Below, in pieces: positions 33,372-41,001 of a DNA stretch of 64,000 bases. Within the stretch, counting starts at the first letter, position 1. Each line of letters begins with the position of its first letter. A program made the translations under genes and the position numbers. Below the pieces are notes generated by a model. That model did not search any database and was not told the origin of the DNA. It saw nothing but the letters and a program-made list of their open reading frames with translations. This stretch comes from Chloroflexota bacterium (GTDB lineage: Bacteria; Chloroflexota; Limnocylindria; Limnocylindrales; CSP1-4): NCBI GenBank assembly GCA_021783095.1, contig JAJXUG010000004.1:1-64000 (forward strand), given 5' to 3'.

Positions 33372-34064
33372 TCACTCCCATGCGTCGGTCCTGATGTCGG
33401 CCTCATGCGCGCCCCGCTCACGGAGCTGCGCCGTTAGCGCTGTCAGCATCGCCGGCGGCCCGCTGAGGTAGAAGACCGGGTGGTCGAGCACCTCGATCTT
33501 CGGCCAGGCCGCCGACGCCGAGAGCCGGCCGTCGGTGGCCTCGCACACGAGGCGCACGTCAAGCCCGATCACCTCGGCGGCCCGGCCCGACACGAACGGC
33601 CCGTACACGAACAGGTCGGGCGTCCGCGCGCCGTAGAAGAGCGCCACGCGCCGTGCGCAGTCGGCCGGCAGGCTGCCAAGGAACGCGGTGAACGCGGTCA
33701 CGCCGGTCCCGCCCGCGAACAGCACGGCGTCCCGCGACGGGTCCACCGTGAACTCGCCGTACGGCAGCTTGACCCACACGGCGCGCCCCGGCGCCAGCTC
33801 GCGCTCCATCCGGGTGGTGAATGCGCCCTTCACCGCGTACGTGATGGCCAGCCGGTCGCGCGCGGTGGGCGAGGACGCGATCGAGAACACGCGCGACTCG
33901 GGCCAGAAGCCGCCGGGCTCGAAGGGGTCGAGCGCGAGGTGGAGGAACTGCCCCGGGCGGAAGGCGGGCGCCGGGCTGCCGGGCGCCAGCGTGACGGTGT
34001 ACACGTGGTCGCCGTGGTCGACGACCCTCTCCACCTCGGCGGCCAGGCGGCGGACGACGGGCAT
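33372..34064 (-). CDS. Flavin/NAD(P)H reductase, E3-like but lacking the ferredoxin domain
   Basis: A 230-residue ferredoxin-NADP-reductase fold protein. RPGQFLHL, SRVFSIASS (flavin binding) and LFAGGTGVTAF (pyridine nucleotide binding) are in order, and YLSGPPAM closes the domain. CDP-6-deoxy-delta-3,4-glucoseen reductases (E3, AscD/DdhD) are about 330 residues and start with a plant-type [2Fe-2S] domain; that domain is absent. It directly follows rfbH, its expected partner, so it should feed electrons to it, perhaps through a separate ferredoxin or straight to the RfbH cluster. Confidence 0.8.
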   Translation of the reverse strand: MPVVRRLAAEVERVVDHGDHVYTVTLAPGSPAPAFRPGQFLHLALDPFEPGGFWPESRVFSIASSPTARDRLAITYAVKGAFTTRMERELAPGRAVWVKLPYGEFTVDPSRDAVLFAGGTGVTAFTAFLGSLPADCARRVALFYGARTPDLFVYGPFVSGRAAEVIGLDVRLVCEATDGRLSASAAWPKIEVLDHPVFYLSGPPAMLTALTAQLRERGAHEADIRTDAWE

Positions 34065-34071
34065 CGGCGGC

Positions 34072-35412
34072 TCAGCGCCCGCCGGCCCGCTCGCCGGCCA
34101 TGAACCGCCCGAACGCTTCGACGATGTAGTCGAGCCGACCGTCGTCGATGCCTGGGTAGACGCCCACGAAGAAGGTGCGCTCGGTGATGGCGTCGGACAC
34201 GCTCAGCTCGCCGACCACGCGGTGCTCGATGCCCGCGAACGCCGGGTGGCGCAGCAGGTTGCCGCTGAACAGGCTGCGGGTCTCGATGCGCCGCGATTCG
34301 AGGTATCCCGCGAGCTCGCCGCGCGTGAACCCCGCGTCCTCGCGGACGGTGACCACGAAGCCGAACCACGACGGGTCGGTGTTGGGCGGTGCCGTCGGCA
34401 GGACCAGGCGGTCGGCGTAGAGCGCCAGCGCCTCGCGCAGCCTGGCGTGGTTCCGCTTCCGCGCGGCCACGAACTCGTCCACGCGCGCCAGCTGGACCGT
34501 ACCGATGGCCGCCTGCATGTCGGTGGCCTTGAGGTTGTAGCCGAGGTGGCTGTAGACGTACTTGTGGTCGTACCCGAACGGCAGCGTCCCGAACTGCTGG
34601 GCGAACCGCTTGCCGCAGGTGTTGTTCTCGCCGCCCGCGCAGTAGCAGTCGCGGCCCCAGTCGCGGACCGAGCGGACGATCGCGGCCAGCGCGTCGTCGT
34701 CGGTCACCACCATGCCCCCCTCGCCCGTCGTGATGTGGTGGGCGGGGTAGAAGCTCGAGGTGGCGACGTGCCCGAACGTGCCGGTCAGGCGTCCCCGGTA
34801 CCGGGAGCCCAGGGCGTCGCAGTTGTCCTCGACCAGCCACAGGTCGTGGGCCGCCACCAGCTCCATCACGGTGTCGAGGTCGTACGGCACGCCCATCGTG
34901 TGCGCGAGCACGATCGCCCGGGTCCGCGGGCCGATGGCCGCCCGCAGCGCGTCGGGGTCCGCGTTGTAGTCGTCGAGCCGCACGTCCACGAAGACCGGCA
35001 CGAGGCGGTTCTGGACGATGGGCGACACGGTGCTCGGGAAGCCCGCGGCCACGGTCACCACCTCGTCGCCGGGCTGGAGGCGCCGGTCGCCCAGGCGCGG
35101 CGAGGTCAGGGCCGTGACGGCGGCCAGGTTCGCGGACGACCCCGAGTTGACGAACAGCGCGTTGCCCAGGCCCAGGTACTCGGCGAAGCCCGCCTCGAAC
35201 GCCTCGGTGAAGCGGCTCGCCGTCAGGTAGAAGTCGAGCGCCGAGTCGACCAAGGCGCGCAACTCCTCCTCGCCGAACACGCGGCCGGCGTAGCGGACCG
35301 GGTCGCGGGCCGGGTCGAACGGCCCGGGGGTGTGGCGCTCGCGCGCGTAGCGGCCCACGAGGTCTAGGATCTCGCTCCGGGTGGCCGCGGCGTCGGTGCG
35401 GGCCTCGGTCAT
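34072..35412 (-). CDS. rfbH: CDP-4-keto-6-deoxyglucose 3-dehydrase (E1)
   Basis: A 446-residue PMP-dependent, iron-sulfur dehydrase that removes the C3 hydroxyl of CDP-4-keto-6-deoxyglucose. The aminotransferase-fold motif reads SFYPAHHITTGEGG, with His225 where DegT-family aminotransferases have the PLP-lysine; this is the mark of E1/RfbH/ColD-type dehydrases. The cluster motif DCYCAGGENNTCGKRF supplies cysteines for the [2Fe-2S] centre. The ATG at 35412 overlaps the stop of rfbG (ATGA); the frame upstream is a shadow of rfbG. Confidence 0.93.
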   Translation of the reverse strand: MTEARTDAAATRSEILDLVGRYARERHTPGPFDPARDPVRYAGRVFGEEELRALVDSALDFYLTASRFTEAFEAGFAEYLGLGNALFVNSGSSANLAAVTALTSPRLGDRRLQPGDEVVTVAAGFPSTVSPIVQNRLVPVFVDVRLDDYNADPDALRAAIGPRTRAIVLAHTMGVPYDLDTVMELVAAHDLWLVEDNCDALGSRYRGRLTGTFGHVATSSFYPAHHITTGEGGMVVTDDDALAAIVRSVRDWGRDCYCAGGENNTCGKRFAQQFGTLPFGYDHKYVYSHLGYNLKATDMQAAIGTVQLARVDEFVAARKRNHARLREALALYADRLVLPTAPPNTDPSWFGFVVTVREDAGFTRGELAGYLESRRIETRSLFSGNLLRHPAFAGIEHRVVGELSVSDAITERTFFVGVYPGIDDGRLDYIVEAFGRFMAGERAGGR

Positions 35413-36518
35413 CGGTTTGTCCCTCCCGGCTGGGCCCAGGCGAGGCCGGCCGCGCGTGCATCCTCCTGGTACGCCGCGAGCTGCGCCTCGAGCATCGGGC
35501 GGGCGCTGCCCGGGTCGAGGCGGTGGCCGGCGTACCACGCGGCCGTGCGCTCGACCGCCGCGCTGGCGTCCCACACCGGCACCCAGCCGAGCCGTTCCCG
35601 GGCCTTGGTGCTGTCGAGGCTCAGGCGGTGCGCCTCGTGCGGCTGGGGCGCGGTGCCCTCCGGAGTGACCCAGGAGCCGCCGCCCCAGCTGGCGAGGAAG
35701 TGCTCGACCAGCCAGCGGACGGTCCGGTCGCCGCGGGTGTCTTCGGGCCCGAAGTTCCACGGTCCGGCGAAGCGGCGACCCTCGGCGAGCAGCCGGGCGC
35801 CCAGCCAGAGGTAGCCGGACACGGGCTCGATGACGTGCTGCCACGGGCGGATCGCGTCGGGATTGCGGACCACCACGGGCTCGCCGGCGGTGACCGCGCG
35901 GACGATGTCCGGGACGATCCGGTCGGCCGCCCAGTCGCCGGGGCCGATGACGTTGCCGGCCCGGACGGACGCCACCGCGGCGCCCTCGGCGAAGTAGCTC
36001 TGCCGGTACGCCTCGACCACCAGTTCGGCGGCGCCCTTGCTGGCGCTGTACGGGTCTCGGCCCCCCATCGCGTCGGTCTCGCGGAACGGGCGGCCGGTCT
36101 CGAGGTTCTGGTAGCTCTTGTCGCTGGTCACGACCACCACGGCCTCGACGGAATCGCTGGCCCGCGCCGCCTCGAGCACGTTGACCGTGCCCATGACGTT
36201 GGTCTCGAAGGTCTCGCGCGGATGGGCGTAGGCCGTGCGCACGATCGCCTGCGCGGCCAGGTGGAAGATGATCGACGGGCACGCGGCCGCGACCTCGTCC
36301 CCGACGCGACCGGCGTCGCGGACGTCCGCCACCACGTGCCGAACGCTCCGCTCGAGCCCGAGCGCCTCGAACAGGCTCGGCGTCGTCGGCGCCTCGAGGG
36401 CGTAGCCGGTCACCTCCGCGCCGAGCGTCGTGAGCCACTCGGCGAGCCAGGCGCCCTTGAAGCCCGTGTGCCCGGTGACGAGGACGCGGCGCCCGGCGTA
36501 GGCGTCAGCGAACGCCAT
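35409..36518 (-). CDS. rfbG: CDP-glucose 4,6-dehydratase
   Basis: A 369-residue extended SDR converting CDP-glucose to CDP-4-keto-6-deoxyglucose. The Rossmann motif is the TGHTGFKG form (residues 15-22) that is typical of RfbG; catalytic residues lie in TSDKSYQN and DPYSASK, and RAGNVIGPGDWA and RPWQHVIEP match the family. The ATG at 36518 lies 14 bases inside the end of rfbF. It carries out the second step of the CDP-deoxysugar pathway encoded here. Confidence 0.94.
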   Translation of the reverse strand: MAFADAYAGRRVLVTGHTGFKGAWLAEWLTTLGAEVTGYALEAPTTPSLFEALGLERSVRHVVADVRDAGRVGDEVAAACPSIIFHLAAQAIVRTAYAHPRETFETNVMGTVNVLEAARASDSVEAVVVVTSDKSYQNLETGRPFRETDAMGGRDPYSASKGAAELVVEAYRQSYFAEGAAVASVRAGNVIGPGDWAADRIVPDIVRAVTAGEPVVVRNPDAIRPWQHVIEPVSGYLWLGARLLAEGRRFAGPWNFGPEDTRGDRTVRWLVEHFLASWGGGSWVTPEGTAPQPHEAHRLSLDSTKARERLGWVPVWDASAAVERTAAWYAGHRLDPGSARPMLEAQLAAYQEDARAAGLAWAQPGGTNR

Positions 36519-37323
36519 CGGCTTGCTCCGCACGGCCGCCCTGCCACACGGCCCAGGGTGCCTCGCCCGTCTCCCAGAGCGCCTCGAGCAGTCGGAGATC
36601 GCGCAGGGCGTCCATCGGCTGCCAGAACCCCTGGTGCCGGAACGCGCGCAGCTGATCCTCGCGGGCAAGGCTCTCCAGCGGCTCCCCCTCGAAGGCCGTC
36701 TCGTCGCCTTCGATGCGGTCAAGCACATCCGGCTCGAGCACGAAGTACCCGCCGTTCACCCAGCCGCCGTCGCCCTGCGGCTTCTCCTGGAAGCCGCGAA
36801 CGGCCGGTGCGGGAACGATCCCCTCGTCCAGCTGCAGGGCGCCGAAGCGACCGAGCGGCTGCACCGCGGTGATCGTCGCCTGCTTCCCGTGGGCCCGGTG
36901 GAAGGCGAGCAGCCGGCCCAGGTCGATGTCCGCCACGCCGTCGCCGTACGTCGCCATGAAGGTGTCGTCGCCGATGTAGTCCGCCACCCGCTTGATGCGC
37001 CCGCCCGTCTGCGTGTCCGCGCCCGTGTCCACGAGCGTCACCCGCCAGGGCTCGGCGAGGTGCTGGTGGACCACCATCGAATTGTCCCGCATGTCGAAGG
37101 TCACGTCGGACATGTGGAGGAAGTAGTTGGCGAAGTACTCCTTGATGACGTAGCCCTTGTAGCCCAGGCACACCACGAAGTCGCTGAAGCCGTAGTGGCT
37201 GTACGACTTCATGATGTGCCACAGGATCGGGCGCTCGCCGATGCTGACCATGGGCTTGGGCCGCGACGCGGTCTCCTCGGACAGCCGCGTGCCGAGACCA
37301 CCGGCCAGAATGACCACCTTCAC
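36505..37323 (-). CDS. rfbF: Glucose-1-phosphate cytidylyltransferase
   Basis: A 272-residue nucleotidyltransferase making CDP-glucose from CTP and glucose-1-phosphate. AGGLGTRL (residues 7-14) and RPKPMVSIG (21-29) are the nucleotide-binding motifs; YGDGVADID holds the metal-binding aspartates and FQEKP the sugar-binding region. It begins with GTG at 37323 and is the first gene of the ten-gene operon, behind its own TACACT promoter. A fragment of the same promoter and 5' end is found at 39098-39279. Confidence 0.95.
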   Translation of the reverse strand: MKVVILAGGLGTRLSEETASRPKPMVSIGERPILWHIMKSYSHYGFSDFVVCLGYKGYVIKEYFANYFLHMSDVTFDMRDNSMVVHQHLAEPWRVTLVDTGADTQTGGRIKRVADYIGDDTFMATYGDGVADIDLGRLLAFHRAHGKQATITAVQPLGRFGALQLDEGIVPAPAVRGFQEKPQGDGGWVNGGYFVLEPDVLDRIEGDETAFEGEPLESLAREDQLRAFRHQGFWQPMDALRDLRLLEALWETGEAPWAVWQGGRAEQADGVR

Positions 37324-37364
37324 AGCGCCGCTGACTCCCCGTTGCTGGCTCCGCCCCGTGCCGC

Positions 37365-37370
37365 AGTGTA
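37365..37370 (-). promoter_or_regulatory. -10 element TACACT of the CDP-sugar operon
   Basis: Reverse-strand TACACT stands 41 bases before the GTG of rfbF. GGGGAG in the leader, about 12 bases from the start, could be the ribosome site. The same arrangement (44 bases) is preserved in the remnant upstream of the gene at 37409. Confidence 0.55.
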
Positions 37371-37408
37371 CCCGCGGTTCGGGGCCCCGTTCGCTGCCGC
37401 CATCCTGG

Positions 37409-39079
37409 TCAGCGGCCGGCGGGCGGCGGGCATCGCGGATCCGTCAGGCCGTACAGGTAGAGCCGCTCGCGAGGGCCGATGACGAGGAACTCGCGGTAGG
37501 CGGCCGTGTCCGTGTGGATCAAGGTGTAGTGGGGCAGGGCGAGCGCGCTGTTCGACACGAGGGCGCATGGCATCGCGGACAGGAGCGCGTTGTCGTAGCC
37601 GGTGAGGCCAGGCAGCCCCGGCGCGTTGGCAGGACGCGGGCTCGCGTGGAAGCCTACCCACTCGTAGCCGGCGTCGACGGTCGAGGCCGCGTAACCGGCG
37701 GCGACGGCGGCCTCGCCCGCCCTCCAGCGCGCGGCGTCGTACCCGAACGAGTTCGTCGCCATCATCGCCGCGGACACGGCCAGCCAGCCGAGCGCCGCGT
37801 AGGTGGCGACCTGAGCCCGGCCAAGCCACCGGACCGGACCGGCTGCGCGCACCAGGATGATGGCTCCTGCCGGGACCATCGGGTAGAGATCTCGATCGAA
37901 GACGGGCATGCGCCAGTTCGCCACCGCAAGGGCCGCGCCATACCCGAGGATGAAGAGCGCCAGGACCGCCGTTGGCGTCTGAGCCGCCTCGAGGCCGCGC
38001 CGCCACAGGGTCCCGATGGTGCGGGTGCCGCCGAAAACGGCATAGGCCCAGGCCAGGACGAGAGCCAGGCCCAGCACGGCTGCGAGCACAGCCAGATTCT
38101 CGGACATCGACCAGAAGATGGCGTTGCCAACCAGGGGACGGATCCCCGAGAGGACCTGGCGGCCCAGCGTCCCAGTGGCCGTCCATGTATTGCCGATCAA
38201 TGGCCCGACCCCGGCCACGGCAAGGGCGATCATGACCACCGCGAGGCTCACCACGAACTGGATTGGGTTGAGCACGCGAAGGTGCCGCCCGACGGCGAGC
38301 AGGATCGCCGGCAGGAGCACGGCGGCGAAGGTCGTCAGGGTGGCACTGAGCCAGAGGATCCGGGCGGCATCGGGCTTGAACCCCACGCTCGCTCCGGCGG
38401 GAGGTGGCGTCCGTGACGCAAGGAGCACGGCCACGATCCCGAGCGCCGTCAGGACCCCGGCCACGACCACGCCTCGCCGGGTGCCGGTCGGGGGGCGCAC
38501 GAGCGAGATCCCGAGGACGGCCCCGGGCACGATGACCGCGAACTCGCGGATGGCCACGCCGATCAGGGCGATGACCATCGAGCCCGCGAAAGCCGCCCAG
38601 CGACCGGACCGGAGCCAAACCACCCCGAGCAGCAGCGAGAGCATCTCGAGCGCGAACGCCGGCCCGTCGGTCATGAACGTCGCGGCCTGCCGCTCGAAGC
38701 CGGGGAAGGCGATGACCAGCAGGGCCACCAGGACAGCGCCCGCCAGCCCGAGGAAGGCTCGGGCGAGCAGATAGGTTGCCGCGATCCCGAGCGCGGTCAT
38801 CCCGAGGCCGAAGGCGGTGAACGCCCACGGATTGCCGTTGGCCAGGTGGAGCAGCGGCTGCGCCAGGATCAACTGGCCGACGGCCGCGGCCGAATGGCCC
38901 GGCATCGAGATCGCGCCCGACCGGTAGAGGTTGGTTGCGCCGAGCATGTACACCCAGTCGTCGTTGTGCGGCAGGCCAACGCCCTGGGCCTTGACGACGA
39001 GGACGAGTGGAATCCCCACGCCGATGAGGACCAGCGCTGCGAGTGCCACGACATCGCGCAGGATGGGGTTTCGGGTCAC
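37409..39079 (-). CDS. Large GT-C-like membrane protein, tandem copy 3
   Basis: A 556-residue polytopic protein, the last of three tandem paralogs. It shares HNDDWVYMLGA in the first loop, MPGHSAAAVGQLILAQP, FMTDGPAFALEMLSLLLG, an IREFAVIVPGA helix, NSFGYDAARWRAGEAAV and the tail ERLYLYGLTDPRCP. Paired acidic residues after the first helix and a long soluble C-terminal domain are GT39/GT-C features; no close named family is recognised. It starts with GTG at 39079 and ends 85 bases before rfbF, whose promoter lies between. Confidence 0.7.
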   Translation of the reverse strand: MTRNPILRDVVALAALVLIGVGIPLVLVVKAQGVGLPHNDDWVYMLGATNLYRSGAISMPGHSAAAVGQLILAQPLLHLANGNPWAFTAFGLGMTALGIAATYLLARAFLGLAGAVLVALLVIAFPGFERQAATFMTDGPAFALEMLSLLLGVVWLRSGRWAAFAGSMVIALIGVAIREFAVIVPGAVLGISLVRPPTGTRRGVVVAGVLTALGIVAVLLASRTPPPAGASVGFKPDAARILWLSATLTTFAAVLLPAILLAVGRHLRVLNPIQFVVSLAVVMIALAVAGVGPLIGNTWTATGTLGRQVLSGIRPLVGNAIFWSMSENLAVLAAVLGLALVLAWAYAVFGGTRTIGTLWRRGLEAAQTPTAVLALFILGYGAALAVANWRMPVFDRDLYPMVPAGAIILVRAAGPVRWLGRAQVATYAALGWLAVSAAMMATNSFGYDAARWRAGEAAVAAGYAASTVDAGYEWVGFHASPRPANAPGLPGLTGYDNALLSAMPCALVSNSALALPHYTLIHTDTAAYREFLVIGPRERLYLYGLTDPRCPPPAGR

Positions 39080-39097
39080 GGGTCCCCTTAGGGAAGA

Positions 39098-39229
39098 TCA
39101 GCCGTGCGAGCCGACGACGGTCGCCGCGCTGGCGGGCTGGCGGGCTGGCGGGCTGGCGGGAGCCACGATAGCAGCGCAGGCCGGCCACGCGGCTCTCGTA
39201 CCTACGCCTGCGGGGATCACCACTTTCAC
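39098..39229 (-). pseudogene. Remnant of an rfbF 5' end
   Basis: A 43-codon frame whose GTG overlaps the stop of the upstream membrane gene. It starts VKVVIPAGVGTR, compared with VKVVILAGGLGTR in intact rfbF, then degenerates into an Ala/Pro-rich stretch coded partly by an 8-bp tandem repeat. A TACACT box lies 44 bases upstream (41 in intact rfbF). It fits a leftover from tandem duplication of the membrane gene together with the start of rfbF. Confidence 0.6.
39128..39159. repeat. 8-bp tandem repeat, four copies
   Basis: GCTGGCGG occurs four times in a row in the gap between two tandem membrane genes, within the rfbF remnant. An 8-bp unit shifts frame with each copy change. Confidence 0.85.
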
Positions 39230-41001
39230 GGCGCGCCCCCTGGCCCGATGCCCATCTTCGGGGTCTGTGGCCCAGTGTAGGCGCTCGCGGTGCGGGCCTG
39301 AGACGCCGGCCCCACGAGGTCGGCCTGCGGCGGGGCGGGGCATCCCGGGCCCGTCGAGCCGTACAGGTAGAGAGGCTCGGGCGCCCCGATGAACAGGTAG
39401 TTGAGATATGCCGCGCGATCCTCGCGGATCAACTGGAACCCGGGGATGTCCAATGGACTGTTGGAGAGGACGGCGCAGGGATGGAACGAGGGCCAGTGGT
39501 CGTCGTAGGCCATCAGACCGTAGTGGTGGATCCCCGGGACCTCGGTACCGCTCGCGTGAAACTCGACCCACTCTGCGCCCGCATCGATGGTGTCCGGGGC
39601 ATAGCCCATCCGCACCGCCACGTCGCCGGCGCGATAGCGCGCCGCGTCGTACGCGAACGAGTTCGCGGCGATAAGGAAGGCTGAGAGGGCGAGCCATGCA
39701 AGGGCGGCGTGCGAGAACGCCTGGCTTCGCCCAAGGCGAGCCGAGGGCCCGAACGGACGCAGGAGAAGGATGGCGGCGGCCGGGATCAGCGGGAATAGAT
39801 AGCGATCGTAAAGGGAGTAGAACGAACCGAAGATCGCCAGCCCCGCCGCGTAGGCCACCAGAAAGAGGACGAGGGGCCCCTCGCGACTGGCGGCAACCTC
39901 GAGCGCCGCGGGTAACGCTGCCGATGGCGAGCCCATCCGAGACCAGCGTCGCCATCCCCATCGGAGGATCAGTGCGACGAACAGGACCGACGCAAGCAAC
40001 GCGAGCTGCTCGGACAGGACCCACAAGCGCGGCGCGATGACCTGGTCTCGGGCCCCGCTCAGCGAGGCGTCGCTCACGGCCCCGCTGGGAGCCCAGATGT
40101 TGCCGAGCAGGGGTCCGTCCGGAACGGCCACCATCCCCGTGGCGACCAGGCCACCGCCCACGAGGAGGTGGCGCGCCTGAAATTCGTTGATCCGCCGCCC
40201 GGCGGCTATGGCGATGGCCGGCAGCAAGGCAGCGGCGAGGGTCATGAACGCGGGCACGCTGTAAAGCGACAGGGGCATCTCGGACGCCGATGCCGCGCCC
40301 CGGCTCGGCGACGAATCTGCGACAAGGAGGATGAGCCCGATCCCGATGATGAGGCTGACCGTGGCCCACGAGAGAAGCGCCCGCTCGTTGGCTCGGTTGC
40401 GTGCCCAGGCAGCGACCAGAATGGCCGCCGGAGCGGCGACCGCGAACTCCCGGATGCTGACGGCCACCAGGCCGATTGCGACCGAAGCGATCAGCGTGAG
40501 GCGCCCTCCTGCGTCCTGCAGCCAGCTCACGCCAAGGAGCAGGCATAACGTGCCGAGCGCACTGGCGGGCACGTCAGTCATGAACGTGGCCATCTGCCGA
40601 ACGAGGCCTGGGTAGGCGAGGAGAACGGCAGCAACCAGGACGGCAGAGGCAGTGCCCAGAAATCGACGCGCGAGCAGGTATGTCGAGAGCGCGAGGATCA
40701 GACCCATCGCCAGCCCGAAGGATGTGAATGCCCAGGGTGCCCCACCTGACACCCACAGGAAGGGCTGGACCATCAGGACCTGGCCGATCGTCGCGGCAGT
40801 GTGGCCCGGCATGTCGATCGCGCCAGTCTGGAACAGGCTCAGGGCACCGCGCATGTAGACCCAGTCGTCGTTGCTCGGAAGCCCGATCCCGCCAGCCGCA
40901 GCCGACATCCAGAGCGGGATCCCGACAGAGATGAGCCCGAGCCCGGCGAGGGCAACGACGTCCCGACGACCGAGGCGCTCAGGCACGGGGGCGGTGGTCA
41001 C
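39226..41001 (-). CDS. Large GT-C-like membrane protein, tandem copy 2
   Basis: A 591-residue paralog with SNDDWVYMRGA, MPGHTAATIGQVLMVQP, FMTDVPASALGTLCLLLG, IREFAVAAPAA, NSFAYDAARYRAGDVAV and the tail PLYLYGSTGPGCPAPP. The GTG at 41001 overlaps the stop of copy 1 (GTGA). Its last 30 residues beyond the shared tail are unlike the other copies and are coded by what looks like a duplicated rfbF promoter region, so they are probably an accidental extension. The role is presumably transfer of a lipid-linked sugar outside the membrane. Confidence 0.7.
   Translation of the reverse strand: MTTAPVPERLGRRDVVALAGLGLISVGIPLWMSAAAGGIGLPSNDDWVYMRGALSLFQTGAIDMPGHTAATIGQVLMVQPFLWVSGGAPWAFTSFGLAMGLILALSTYLLARRFLGTASAVLVAAVLLAYPGLVRQMATFMTDVPASALGTLCLLLGVSWLQDAGGRLTLIASVAIGLVAVSIREFAVAAPAAILVAAWARNRANERALLSWATVSLIIGIGLILLVADSSPSRGAASASEMPLSLYSVPAFMTLAAALLPAIAIAAGRRINEFQARHLLVGGGLVATGMVAVPDGPLLGNIWAPSGAVSDASLSGARDQVIAPRLWVLSEQLALLASVLFVALILRWGWRRWSRMGSPSAALPAALEVAASREGPLVLFLVAYAAGLAIFGSFYSLYDRYLFPLIPAAAILLLRPFGPSARLGRSQAFSHAALAWLALSAFLIAANSFAYDAARYRAGDVAVRMGYAPDTIDAGAEWVEFHASGTEVPGIHHYGLMAYDDHWPSFHPCAVLSNSPLDIPGFQLIREDRAAYLNYLFIGAPEPLYLYGSTGPGCPAPPQADLVGPASQARTASAYTGPQTPKMGIGPGGAP
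39274..39279 (-). promoter_or_regulatory. TACACT box, remnant of the rfbF promoter
   Basis: It matches the rfbF -10 element in sequence and in distance to the remnant GTG. It now lies inside the 3' end of the upstream coding region and may still be active. Confidence 0.4.
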
